From Sneathiella sp. (lineage in GTDB: Bacteria > Pseudomonadota > Alphaproteobacteria > Sneathiellales > Sneathiellaceae), in contig NZ_NZMB01000019.1 of the NCBI RefSeq assembly GCF_002694385.1, positions 58,869-122,868 on the forward strand: a stretch of DNA of 64,000 nucleotides, given 5' to 3'. Below, in pieces: positions 52,933 to 61,318 of this stretch; position 1 is the first letter of the stretch, and each line of letters opens with the position of its first letter. The translations under genes were made by a program, and so were the position numbers. The notes under the pieces were generated by a model. It saw only the letters and a list, made by a program, of their open reading frames with translations, had not been told where the DNA came from and ran no database searches.

Positions 52933-55900
52933 CTAGATAATCTCCGTTGCCGGAAAACCCCGGCCGATGGTTTCAGACAGTTGATAAAGGGTGAGGGTGA
53001 GCGGCGGGATCGCCCCTTCGCTCAGCCCGAAATCATCATTGAAATCGGACAGCGAATAGACATACGCCCGCGCACTATGAACGAATTTCGAGACGCTCTG
53101 CCCCGCGTAGGTGAAGACCAGCTCATAGCGTTCCGATGTTTCAGACAGCGGCACCGCCGTACTGAGACTGCCGCCGCCGCCCATGCGGGTGCGCCGCTGC
53201 CAGGTGATTTCAAGATCATCATCAATCCGCGACGCCGCAATATGCACCGGGGCATAGGGCCGCAAATCATTGCCGGTGAGGGTTCTTGTCACCGGCGTTG
53301 CCGCCTCAATCAACTGACCCGCCGCCACGGCCTTCCAACGGCGCGGCATATCGAGATGGGCGAGCGCCGTAAAGCCGCCGCCGATTTCGCTGCGGCGCAG
53401 CAGGATCGCCCGATCCCCAACCTTGTGCCCCGTGATCGCTCCTTCCGTGCCGCGCCGCCCGCGGATCAGATGCGTGAGCCGGTAACTGCCGTCCTCATTC
53501 TCCGTGACCGTGCCGAATTGCAGGATTTCATCGCCGAGCAACAGCGCATTGCCGCCGTTCAGCAGCGCCACATCGCTGAGACTTTCCAACTCCTCCGCCC
53601 CGTGGATCATGCGAATATCCACATGGGAATTATGATCGGTCTGGAACGGCCGGTCCGTTGCGGCCAGCGCATTCAGCGCGACGCCCCAGACGGCCCCCGC
53701 CCCGGCATTGCCTTCAATCTCATATCTCTCCTCGTCAAAGGCGGAGTAGAGTGCGCCGCCTGCGCCCGCCGCGCGTGTTGAAATGGCGAAATAAAAGCGG
53801 CTGCCCGTGCCGCCCGCGCCATCCTGATCCCGCAGCAGCGGCAGATCGAGGAGGAACAGCTCCGCCGTCACCGCCGGGCGGATCAGCACCTGCTGATAGC
53901 CCGAACCGCTATCCCCCGCCGCAAGGGTGCTCTCGCTGAAGGGGGAAAGGGAAACCCCCTCCGTCTCCAGCGTGAAATCCGCCCCGAAGCGCGATTGCAT
54001 CAGCCGCACCGCGCTCGTCCTCCCCCCAAGATCAAGCGTCACCACATCGGCGGGATCAAGCGCGAGGAAGCGTAAGGGAAGCGCCGCGGAAAATGTCTGC
54101 CGCTCCGCCCAGGCGGCATAAAGGCTCTTGGCCGCCGCCGCCCGCGCCTCATCCGCTGTCAGGGCCATCGGCAAATCGCGGGCAATCTGGTTGCGGCCGA
54201 ACATGGTGGCGACGGGGCGGAAACTGCGCTTTTCCATCTGCGTGCCGATCTGGTAACCCGCATCGGCCGCGAGATAGGAAAGGGATATCCGCTCCGGCAG
54301 TTCGCTTTCCTGCAATCGGCGCATTTCCGGCGGGGCCAGCATGTCGGCATCCTGAAGGGTCACGCCGCTCGGTGCCTGATTGCGCGGAATGAATTTGAGG
54401 GTATCGCCGCTTTCCACCGCATCAAACAGGGCGTACTGGCTGAGCGGGGTCAGCGCCTCGGCAATGGATTGCGGGCGGGTCACCAGATAACCCGGAATGC
54501 TGCCCGTGAGAGCGGAAACATCAATATCCCCCACCTCCAACCGGCCGAGGACGCAAAGATCGGCAACGATTTCGGCGATCAGCGCCCCGTCGCCGCTCCC
54601 CCGCCGGAGAAACAGCCGTTTCAGCCCGAAATCCGTATTGAAGGCATAGAGGCTGTCCGTCGCCGCGTCATAAACGCCGCTCACCGAATTGGAGACCCCG
54701 TCAAATTCATAGAGATCAACCCGCTCAATTTCGTCCAGCGTCGCGGCGCTCAGATAAACCGCATAGCGCCCGGCGCTGATAAAGACAATCTCCATCCCGT
54801 TATGGCCGTTCACCAGGCTGAGCGCGCCACTCAGATCACTGACATCGCGGCTGACCGTCACGCTCTGGCTGCGGGTGGACCATTTGAAAATCCGGTAGGC
54901 ATTCTGGAACAGAAGCTCATCCGTTGCGGGAAGATAGCCAACCAACCGTGTGATATTATTGGTCTCTCCCCCACTGCCGCCGAGCGGCGTAAGGGAGGCA
55001 GAGGGAAGCGTGAATATCTCCGACTGCGCCTCATAACTCACGCCGGAAAGGCTCTCAACCGGGGAGATGCTGACCCGCACGATATCGAGATCGCTGAAGA
55101 CCGGCCCCGTTGCCCGGCCCGACAGGGCGACCCAGGCGACCTCGTTCTTATCCGTCACCGCGCCGGTCGAGACGCGTGCCGTTGTCTCAATACTGGCGAT
55201 GACATTAAGGCCCGCATCGAACACCACCACCTGATAATTCTGCTGCGATCCGGCCACCTGAAAGCCCGCGCCGGTCAGCGGATGACGGATATCGGTGGAC
55301 GGACCAATGGCCCCGACGCCAGCGGGCAGATCGGCGGAGGCGACAACCTGCATCGTCTCCCCCTCCACCCGGTGGATCTGCCGCCCGGCCAGCAACGCCG
55401 ATCCCGTGCCGATCCAGAAATATCCGCCGCGATCCCGGGAAAAGCCGACGGCGGCATCCGGCAGGCGGGGAAATTCCGTCTCCACCGCCCCGCTCGCGAG
55501 CTCCTCCAGCGTTTCCGCGTCGATTTTCCGCACCGTATCAACGCCGCCCGTCACCTCATAGCTGTAGAGAAGCCCGCGCGCCGGATCATGGGCGAAGGTG
55601 CTGGCATTGACGCTGGCAATCGAACTCTCAACCTGCGGATGGGCGGCAACGGGGGCTTTGGTCACCAGAAATTCCAAATTCGGCAGGCGGTTGCCATAAG
55701 GCCCGAGGGGCAGGTTATCAAACACGACATAGCAAAGCCCGCGATAGCCGGGCACATGGCCCGCGCCTTCCGCCGCCTCCAGGATGCTGTCGGGCTGCTG
55801 CGCCGCATCCCCCGCATAGAAACGGAACCGCACGCCCGGCGTGATCACCGCCGCCTCCGATGTGGTGTCATAAATCACGTCGCCATCAGCCCAGATTTTA

Positions 55901-56271
55901 AGCAGGCGATCCACCTCCCCCTCGCAGATGGCAACGGCGATGCTCGCATAATAAACGTAACCCGTCGTCTCCGGCTGGCTGGCCCCGCCCTTGCCGCCGC
56001 CCCCGCCGCTGGTCACCGCCTCGCTGCGTAAATCCGAGACCCAGGTGATATTGCCGCCAAGGCGCATGGTGCCATAGAGCCGCGGGATCGCCGCGCCATA
56101 GCTCGCCCCGGTGACGTTGAGATCGGTGAGACGCGGCGCCGCGCTGCCCCCGCCCTCATTGGGAAACAGCAAGCGGCCCAGCGTCGTCCCGACCAGCCAG
56201 CCCGCCCCGGCGCCGACACCCGTCACCGCGCCAAGCCCCGCGCCCGCGAGGCCGAATGCCAAAGTCGCCAT
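52933..56271 (-). CDS. Large tail-tip / host-specificity protein (GTA gp15 position)
   Basis: At 1112 residues this is the largest phage gene. Residues 1-210 match tail-tip proteins: glycine-rich hydrophobic start, TDLNVTGASYGAAIPRLYGTMRLGGNI, and VYYASIAVAICEGEVDRLLKIWADG. Residues about 210-560 form a beta-rich, repeat-like region that looks like a propeller. After about 570 the tail-type sequence resumes (PGYLVTRPQSIAEALTPLSQY, and LPERISLSYLA). The C-terminus has baseplate-like beta domains and a fibronectin-type segment. It overlaps the NlpC/P60 gene by one base. Confidence 0.88.
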   Translation of the reverse strand: MATLAFGLAGAGLGAVTGVGAGAGWLVGTTLGRLLFPNEGGGSAAPRLTDLNVTGASYGAAIPRLYGTMRLGGNITWVSDLRSEAVTSGGGGGKGGASQPETTGYVYYASIAVAICEGEVDRLLKIWADGDVIYDTTSEAAVITPGVRFRFYAGDAAQQPDSILEAAEGAGHVPGYRGLCYVVFDNLPLGPYGNRLPNLEFLVTKAPVAAHPQVESSIASVNASTFAHDPARGLLYSYEVTGGVDTVRKIDAETLEELASGAVETEFPRLPDAAVGFSRDRGGYFWIGTGSALLAGRQIHRVEGETMQVVASADLPAGVGAIGPSTDIRHPLTGAGFQVAGSQQNYQVVVFDAGLNVIASIETTARVSTGAVTDKNEVAWVALSGRATGPVFSDLDIVRVSISPVESLSGVSYEAQSEIFTLPSASLTPLGGSGGETNNITRLVGYLPATDELLFQNAYRIFKWSTRSQSVTVSRDVSDLSGALSLVNGHNGMEIVFISAGRYAVYLSAATLDEIERVDLYEFDGVSNSVSGVYDAATDSLYAFNTDFGLKRLFLRRGSGDGALIAEIVADLCVLGRLEVGDIDVSALTGSIPGYLVTRPQSIAEALTPLSQYALFDAVESGDTLKFIPRNQAPSGVTLQDADMLAPPEMRRLQESELPERISLSYLAADAGYQIGTQMEKRSFRPVATMFGRNQIARDLPMALTADEARAAAAKSLYAAWAERQTFSAALPLRFLALDPADVVTLDLGGRTSAVRLMQSRFGADFTLETEGVSLSPFSESTLAAGDSGSGYQQVLIRPAVTAELFLLDLPLLRDQDGAGGTGSRFYFAISTRAAGAGGALYSAFDEERYEIEGNAGAGAVWGVALNALAATDRPFQTDHNSHVDIRMIHGAEELESLSDVALLNGGNALLLGDEILQFGTVTENEDGSYRLTHLIRGRRGTEGAITGHKVGDRAILLRRSEIGGGFTALAHLDMPRRWKAVAAGQLIEAATPVTRTLTGNDLRPYAPVHIAASRIDDDLEITWQRRTRMGGGGSLSTAVPLSETSERYELVFTYAGQSVSKFVHSARAYVYSLSDFNDDFGLSEGAIPPLTLTLYQLSETIGRGFPATEII

Positions 56272-56693
56272 CAGGAAGCCCCTTCCGGAAAAGAAAAAAC
56301 AAGAAAGGGCGCGCCGTAAGGGGCCAGCAATTCCTCCACCACCCGCCGCCGTCCGGCATGGGCATGGATCACCGTCGGCCCGTCTTTATCGCGCGCCAGA
56401 AACCCCAGATGGATGGGAAACTGGCTTTCTCTGAAAATCGCGATACCCCCATTATTCCAATTATGTAACGATGAAACATCAAGCTGTTTATGAAGATGGG
56501 AGAGAAGCCGCGCCCCATCCTGCCGCCGCGCATAGCCGGGCAGATCAACGGGGGTGAGGCCTATCTGACGCGCGACCATGACGACAAGCCCGACGCAATC
56601 CAGCCCGCGCGCGCTGCGCCCCTGATGCCGCCAGGGCGTGCCGATCCAGCCCCGTGCGGCGGTGAGGATTTCCGCGCCCCTATCCATGGCCAC
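56271..56693 (-). CDS. NlpC/P60 tail-associated peptidase (GTA gp14 position)
   Basis: A 140-residue cysteine peptidase that would cut the peptide of peptidoglycan during DNA entry. The catalytic Cys33 lies in RGLDCVGLV and the His in PIHLGFLA (about 95), followed by HAHAG. Homologues occur at the tail tip of GTAs and alphaproteobacterial siphoviruses between DUF2163 and the large tip gene, as here. It overlaps the DUF2163 gene by 14 bases; an ATG two codons in is also possible. Confidence 0.9.
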   Translation of the reverse strand: MAMDRGAEILTAARGWIGTPWRHQGRSARGLDCVGLVVMVARQIGLTPVDLPGYARRQDGARLLSHLHKQLDVSSLHNWNNGGIAIFRESQFPIHLGFLARDKDGPTVIHAHAGRRRVVEELLAPYGAPFLVFSFPEGAS

Positions 56694-57525
56694 CGCCGAT
56701 CAGCGCGTCCGTGCCCGGAATATGCGGGTGCCCGCGAAAATTGACATGATTGGCGAATTTCTCCCGGCAGGTCACCAGCCGCTTGTCGCAGCCGGGAAAA
56801 AAGCTGACCGCGTCGCCTTCGGCAATGGTGAACGGCAGGGCGAGAAACAGGGTGAGACGCTTCTCCGCCTGCTGCCAATCCCGGATTTCCGCGGAAATCC
56901 CCGCATTCTCCCCGCTGGTGAAGGTGAGAACCCCGCCATTCAGCACCCCGTCCACTCCATTATAACCGGTTAAAGTGATCTCACTTTGCGACGTGACGGC
57001 GGCGACACTGTCCGTCTCCGTCAGCGCCTCGATATCCACGGTGCAGCGATCATCGCCGAGATCGGCCGGGCAAAGGGGGCTGTAAACCTCCCCCACCTCA
57101 TAGAGCAGCGCCTGCGCCAGACCACGCAGCTCCGCCGTGAAGCCGCCATCGCGGGAGGAAACTTCCCCGATCCAGCCGCGGCGCAGTGCGATTTTCCCCA
57201 TGGCCGGGTCCTGCCAGTTGACCATGAAGATGCGCATTTCGGCAAAATCATAGCGCCCGGCCAGCAAATCCTCTTCCGTGATGGCCTCACTCATCAGCGC
57301 GCCGATCAGATCGAGATTATCCACACTGAAACGGCCATCACTGACAATGGCGGAGCGGGAATAGCCGCTCGCCGCGCGATAAAGATCCCCCTCCACCGTC
57401 AGGTCACGGTCGAAATCGGTGAAGAACATCTCCGTCCCGTCGCGGCGTTTCAGCGCCCAGCAGGTGGCAAGGCTCGTCACCTCCCCCGCGATATGGGCCT
57501 GTAAGGAAGATCCCAATGTTTTCAA
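56680..57525 (-). CDS. DUF2163 tail protein (GTA gp13 position)
   Basis: A 281-residue tail hub protein of the DUF2163/BR0599 family: LQAHIAGEVTSLATCWALKRRDGTEMFFTDFDRDL start, LAGRYDFAEMRIFMVNW, SPLCPADLGDDRC and the C-terminal FPGCDKRLVTCREKFANHVNFRGHPHIPGTD. In the R. capsulatus GTA this family carries an iron-sulfur cluster held by four cysteines, and the Cys pattern seen here is consistent. The start overlaps the DUF2460 stop by four bases. Confidence 0.92.
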   Translation of the reverse strand: MKTLGSSLQAHIAGEVTSLATCWALKRRDGTEMFFTDFDRDLTVEGDLYRAASGYSRSAIVSDGRFSVDNLDLIGALMSEAITEEDLLAGRYDFAEMRIFMVNWQDPAMGKIALRRGWIGEVSSRDGGFTAELRGLAQALLYEVGEVYSPLCPADLGDDRCTVDIEALTETDSVAAVTSQSEITLTGYNGVDGVLNGGVLTFTSGENAGISAEIRDWQQAEKRLTLFLALPFTIAEGDAVSFFPGCDKRLVTCREKFANHVNFRGHPHIPGTDALIGGGHG

Positions 57526-58130
57526 AGCCGTATCTCCACCAGTTTCACATTCTGCCAGTGATGAATGTCGGGGCCGGGAATGGCCGATTGCATCAGATCC
57601 GTATCGAAGCGCACCGGCACATCAAATTCGCAAGATACGGTGATCTCATCGCCTTCCCCCGGCGCGGTATCGAAGGTGAGCAGGCCGCTCGCGTTATCGA
57701 CACTCCAGCCACTTGCGAGCGGTGCGCCCTCCACCGCGACACTGACGCTGCCCGCGACGATTTTTTTAAGCGGGCGCTCATAAGCCGGGGCGAGCATGTC
57801 CTCATCCACATAGCGTTTGGTGATCTGGAACGCCGTCTCCGCCCCGTCGCCGATGGCCATCGCTTGCGCGGGCATGACAAAATCGCCGAAATCCTTCAGC
57901 CGGAAACCATAGGCCCGGCCGCGCCGCGCGTGGAAAAAATCCAGCACGGCGGTCCATTCCGCGCCCCGGCTCGGGCTGATATCAAAGCTGTATTCGCGCC
58001 GCGCCTCCGCCCAGTTGATATTGCGCTGCTCATAACCGGAGTTGAGCACCTGCACCGTCGTCGAAAAGCGCGGACCGCCCACGGCCCCATAGGAAATGCG
58101 GGTCGGGAATCTGACCTCATGAAAGCTCAT
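57522..58130 (-). CDS. DUF2460 distal tail protein (GTA gp12 position)
   Basis: A 202-residue protein of the DUF2460/TIGR02217 family, the distal tail ring. Key parts are FHEVRFPTRISYGAVGGPRFSTTVQVLNSGYEQRN at the start and FFHARRGRAYGFRLKDFGDF in the middle, with FDVPVRFDTD near the end. It is 12 bases after the tape-measure stop and coupled to DUF2163. Confidence 0.93.
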   Translation of the reverse strand: MSFHEVRFPTRISYGAVGGPRFSTTVQVLNSGYEQRNINWAEARREYSFDISPSRGAEWTAVLDFFHARRGRAYGFRLKDFGDFVMPAQAMAIGDGAETAFQITKRYVDEDMLAPAYERPLKKIVAGSVSVAVEGAPLASGWSVDNASGLLTFDTAPGEGDEITVSCEFDVPVRFDTDLMQSAIPGPDIHHWQNVKLVEIRL

Positions 58131-58142
58131 GCCATTCGCTCC

Positions 58143-58892
58143 TTAACGTCCGTTGCGTTGCAGCGCCCGCTGCGCCTGACGCAGCGCCTCCCCCTGGATT
58201 TGCGACTGGCTCATGCGAAAGCTCGCCGCATCGGGGGTGGAGATATTGAAGTTCATATGGATGACGGACGCGGCGGCGGTGGCCTTGCCGTCATTGCGCC
58301 GCGCTTGCGCGGGCGTCTCAACCGTCACCCGCTCCCCCCGCGTGAGGCGGAGGGGGACAAGATTGCGATCCACCCCGCCCGCGCCGCCAACGGTAAACTG
58401 CCCGCCGGTCGCAAAGCCGGGGATGAGGCTGAGCAGCGACGCGCCCGTGCCGCCGGAAAAGAGGCCGCCGAGCAGCCCCGTCAGCGCATTACTGCCACTG
58501 CCCGCCGCCCCCGTGATTGCGCTTTGCAGAGAGCGGCTCGCGGCCTTCGTGCCGAGGCGCAGCAGGTCGGTCTCCAGTCCTTTCAGCACAGATTTTGCAT
58601 CCTTGCCGGAGACGATGAAGCGGTCAAACGCATTGCCGAAGGCGCGGTTCAGTCCGCCCGCCAGCGTCTCCGCCATCTGTTGCAGGCCCGCCATGTCCCG
58701 CTGTGCGGTCTTGAGCCCCTTGCCGAGGCTGTCCACAAAGCCGCCCCGGCCCGCATTGGAGGCGCCGGAAAGTTTCTGCAATTCCGCCATCTGGCGGGTG
58801 AGCTGACGCGCTTCGCGCTCCGCCTTGCGGGCCCGCGCGCCCAGCCGGTCAAGAGCGCCTCCGAGGCGCGATAAATCCGTGTCCGTTACCAT
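58143..58892 (-). CDS. Short tail tape-measure protein
   Basis: A 249-residue tape measure, short for a siphovirus and similar in size to that of GTAs. Residues about 8-60 are coiled coil (LGGALDRLGARARKAEREARQLTRQMAELQ), about 65-120 helical, about 140-180 hydrophobic Gly-rich (GLLGGLFSGGTGASLLSLIPGFATGG), and the tail has RLTRGERVTVETPAQ. The true start is ATG 58892 rather than the longer open frame, because the upstream part overlaps the chaperone. Length predicts a short tail of some tens of nanometres. Confidence 0.85.
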   Translation of the reverse strand: MVTDTDLSRLGGALDRLGARARKAEREARQLTRQMAELQKLSGASNAGRGGFVDSLGKGLKTAQRDMAGLQQMAETLAGGLNRAFGNAFDRFIVSGKDAKSVLKGLETDLLRLGTKAASRSLQSAITGAAGSGSNALTGLLGGLFSGGTGASLLSLIPGFATGGQFTVGGAGGVDRNLVPLRLTRGERVTVETPAQARRNDGKATAAASVIHMNFNISTPDAASFRMSQSQIQGEALRQAQRALQRNGR

Positions 58893-59259
58893 CTTTTTCC
58901 GTTCCGTTGATAGAGGCCAAATCCTGCCCCGCCGTCTCCCGCCATGCCGCGAACAGCCTGAGCAGAAGGCCAATCTCCCGCCCCGTTGGGGGGAAGCCGT
59001 CCAGCGCCCGGATATCGGCGGCAAGGTGCGACGGGTTCAGCCGCCCGCCGTCGCCATAAACCGGTGAAAGCTGCAAAAACCAGTTCCAGACATGAAGCAG
59101 GCAGCCGGGCAGCTTGGGTTCGGCTGGCATTTGCCGCCCCGTCGCCTTCGCCACCTGCCAGAGCGCCATTTCCCGCGTGATGCCCTGGCCGACCGGCGCG
59201 GCGAGATAAAACTGATGCGCCGCGTAGGCCAGAAGCCCATCGGCGCTCAGGGCAAAAAA
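58849..59259 (-). CDS. Tail assembly chaperone T-frame, reached by -1 frameshift
   Basis: About 134 codons in the -1 frame relative to the chaperone gene at 59247-59639. The frame has no convincing start of its own: a GTG at 59304 with GGGAG upstream is the only option and would overlap the first gene by 58 bases. Instead the slippery heptamer at 59253-59259 would fuse it to the first chaperone, giving a product of about 263 residues, as in the lambda G-GT pair. Sequence includes LLAYAAHQFYLAAPVG and PGCLLHVWNWFLQLSPVYG. It overlaps the tape measure by 44 bases. Confidence 0.72.
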   Translation of the reverse strand, partial: FFALSADGLLAYAAHQFYLAAPVGQGITREMALWQVAKATGRQMPAEPKLPGCLLHVWNWFLQLSPVYGDGGRLNPSHLAADIRALDGFPPTGREIGLLLRLFAAWRETAGQDLASINGTEKDGNGHGFIAPRRRS

Positions 59260-59639
59260 TTGGCCCGCTCCTCCACAAAGGCGGCGACCTGCTCGCGGAT
59301 CCACAGATGCTCCCGATAAAGGGCGCGGGCCGTTTCCGGGCGGCTATCCAGCACCACCCCGCCCCGGCCGATATTTTCAAACCGCAGGGTGATGGCGGCG
59401 AGCCGTTCGATCAGCCGCTCCTCCATCTCGGCGGCGGTCAGCTCCAGCTTCCGCTCCGTGATCTGCCAGTCGATCTGGGCGCGCAGGGTGCGGCGATAAT
59501 TCTCCGCATCCTCCCCCTGCAACCAGATGACGGCGGGCAGCAGTTCGCCCGTCTTGGGATGGCGCAGGGTGAGCGGCGCGCCCGCCTCGCTCCGGGCTTT
59601 CAGATCGAAGGCGGTGACATCGAATATGCTGTCTGTCAT
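59247..59639 (-). CDS. Tail assembly chaperone (G-like)
   Basis: A 130-residue protein between tail tube and tape measure, the standard place for the tail assembly chaperone. The first part holds LTLRHPKTGELLPAVIWLQGEDAENYRRTLRAQ, a lipocalin-free globular domain known from such chaperones; the rest is helical (TAAEMEERLIERLAAITLRF). The gene ends three codons after a T TTT TTG heptamer, so most product is the short form and a fraction should continue in the -1 frame. It starts nine bases after the tail-tube stop. Confidence 0.82.
   Translation of the reverse strand: MTDSIFDVTAFDLKARSEAGAPLTLRHPKTGELLPAVIWLQGEDAENYRRTLRAQIDWQITERKLELTAAEMEERLIERLAAITLRFENIGRGGVVLDSRPETARALYREHLWIREQVAAFVEERANFLP
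59253..59274 (-). promoter_or_regulatory. Programmed -1 ribosomal frameshift site
   Basis: On the minus strand, codons AAT TTT TTG CCC TGA contain T TTT TTG, a canonical X XXY YYZ heptamer in the right phase. Slipping back one base continues as GCC CTG AGC into the chaperone T frame. A Shine-Dalgarno-like GGAGGAG (59274-59268) ends eight bases before the heptamer, about the distance at which internal SD elements stimulate -1 slippage in E. coli dnaX. Confidence 0.7.
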
Positions 59640-59648
59640 GGGCTTTTC

Positions 59649-60557
59649 CTATGCGTCAGGTGTGCGGGTGAGGACGAGGTTGCTACCCGCCTCCGCGTCA
59701 TAAAGGGCGGTGAAGGGCAGCGAGAGCGTCACCGGCCCCGTGCCGAGCGCCGGCAAACTGCCGCCGGTATAGACGATGCGCGGCAGGGCCAGCTCCAGCT
59801 CCCCGCCCGCCCCCTCCAGCGTGAGGGTGAGGCTGCTTTCCGTTTCATCGACGAATTTTTCAAGCAGGCTCGCATCCTCGAAATAGCTGGTCATCTCCCC
59901 GGTAATGCGGGATTGACCGGCAAGAATATCCGTCGCCGCTACCTCGCCAAGGGTGAAGGCGGCCTCAAGGCCGTTATCAATCTCAAGATCGAGCCCGACA
60001 ACAATGCCGAGGCTGTCTCCCCCCTCCGTGATTGCGCCCTTGAACCCCGTCATCGGGTCATGAGCCGCCCCGGCGGCGGGCGTGGCATCAAGGGCAGAGC
60101 TTTCAAGGCTCATGGACCGGCCAAGGATCGAAAACCGCCCGCCGATCAGCCGGTCGGGCCGGACGGTGAGACGAAGACGGTTTACAATGCAGCCGGTAAA
60201 AACCTGATAACTGCCGATATCGCGGAACGCGCGCTCAAAGGTGAAGCTCGGCTGCGTCACTCCCGATTTCAGGACATCATCATCCCAGTCCGATTGCATC
60301 AGCCCGGCCAGCAGCGCATCGAACGCGCCGTAGGACAGCTCAACATCAATATCGCCGACAACGCTTTTCTGGCCATGCAGCAGATGCGCGATCTGCCGGT
60401 CATCGCGGATTTCCTCCGATTGCAGCGTCGTTTTCTCAAGGCCGAGGCTGCAGGCCGTATGACGCAGCCGCGTCATCGACGGTGTCTCGGGCGTCGCGCC
60501 GAACACAGTCTCGGTGATATAGCTGAGCCCGTGGCGGGCTCCGGTGGCAAAGGTCAT
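59649..60557 (-). CDS. Major tail tube protein
   Basis: A 302-residue tail tube protein of the Phage_tube_2 type, recognised by FATGARHGLSYITETVFGATPETPSMTRLRHTACSLGLEKTTLQSEEI and by repeated beta strands, for instance GGRFSILGRSMSLESS. The C-terminal segment has ALPRIVYTGGSLPALGTGPVTLSLPFTALYD. R. capsulatus GTA uses a different tail tube type at this position. It lies 12 bases after the tail terminator gene. Confidence 0.85.
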   Translation of the reverse strand: MTFATGARHGLSYITETVFGATPETPSMTRLRHTACSLGLEKTTLQSEEIRDDRQIAHLLHGQKSVVGDIDVELSYGAFDALLAGLMQSDWDDDVLKSGVTQPSFTFERAFRDIGSYQVFTGCIVNRLRLTVRPDRLIGGRFSILGRSMSLESSALDATPAAGAAHDPMTGFKGAITEGGDSLGIVVGLDLEIDNGLEAAFTLGEVAATDILAGQSRITGEMTSYFEDASLLEKFVDETESSLTLTLEGAGGELELALPRIVYTGGSLPALGTGPVTLSLPFTALYDAEAGSNLVLTRTPDA

Positions 60558-60569
60558 GATGGTCGCTCC

Positions 60570-60959
60570 TTAAAAATAGCTGCGCCAGGCAATGATTAGC
60601 GGCAGGGCGGCGCGTTTGAGATCCCCGTCATCCGCCACCATGGAGGCACCATCGAGATGCACCTCCACCCCCTCAAAAGTGAGGATGCGGCCGCGATTGA
60701 AATGGCCGCGCAGTGCATCAAGGCGGCTCTCGGCATTGATCAGATCGGGATCATGCAGGGTGAGACGGTAGCTGCCGCTGTGCAGTTCCGCTGCGCCGTC
60801 ACCCAGAAAAATCGCCGCGACCGGACCAGGGCGAAATTCCACCGCCACATAGGCGGCGTTATGGGCGGGGCGAAAGGGCTGCCCCGGAAAGGCGATCACG
60901 CTCTCGGCGGAGGCGGCGAGCCAGCTATCCAGCGCGGCCTGAATTTTGCGATAACTCAT
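60570..60959 (-). CDS. Tail terminator-like protein
   Basis: A 129-residue protein of the tail terminator type (DUF4128/DUF3168-like), with FPGQPFRPAHNAAYVAVEFRPG and a closing FEGVEVHLDGASMVADDGDLKRAALPLIIAWRSYF. Such proteins cap the tube at the head side. It overlaps the stopper gene by four bases. Confidence 0.82.
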   Translation of the reverse strand: MSYRKIQAALDSWLAASAESVIAFPGQPFRPAHNAAYVAVEFRPGPVAAIFLGDGAAELHSGSYRLTLHDPDLINAESRLDALRGHFNRGRILTFEGVEVHLDGASMVADDGDLKRAALPLIIAWRSYF

Positions 60960-61315
60960 CGGTAGGCCACCTCATAAAGAATGCCCGCCCCGGCATCGAG
61001 GGACACCGCCTGCACAACGGTAAATCCCGCCCCGGCAATGAGAAGATCATCATCGGCGCGCGGAATAATGTCTGCACATTCCACCAGCGCGTAATGCAGC
61101 GGCTCCCCCATCCGCGGCGCGGTTTCATTGCCGCTATCGCGGAGTGGTTTTTCAATCCGGACAAGGCGGATCGGAATATCCTCCACCGTCTCGCCTGCGC
61201 CCGTGCCGGGGCTGTAGCTACCCGCAGTTTTGCGCTTCAGCGTTGCCAAAACCGCCAGCTCCCCGGCGGCGTTGAACAGGCGGCGGACCATTCTGTCGAT
61301 ATCAAGCTGTTTCAT
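60956..61315 (-). CDS. Head-tail stopper-like protein
   Basis: A 119-residue beta-rich protein between the connector and tail terminator genes. Landmarks are ATLKRKTAGSYSPGTGAGETVEDIPIRLVRIE and VECADIIPRADDDLLIAGAGFTVVQAVSLDAGAGILYEV, which fit the head closure or stopper family. It starts three bases after the connector stop. Confidence 0.75.
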   Translation of the reverse strand: MKQLDIDRMVRRLFNAAGELAVLATLKRKTAGSYSPGTGAGETVEDIPIRLVRIEKPLRDSGNETAPRMGEPLHYALVECADIIPRADDDLLIAGAGFTVVQAVSLDAGAGILYEVAYR

Positions 61316-61318
61316 CGC

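Noticed and set aside
54469..56031. 520-codon plus-strand open frame
   Set aside because: Antisense to the large tail-tip gene, with no start signal or family.
59260..59304. Independent GTG start at 59304 for the second chaperone frame
   Set aside because: It has GGGAG upstream but would overlap the first chaperone by 58 bases; the slippery heptamer gives a better explanation. It is not fully excluded.
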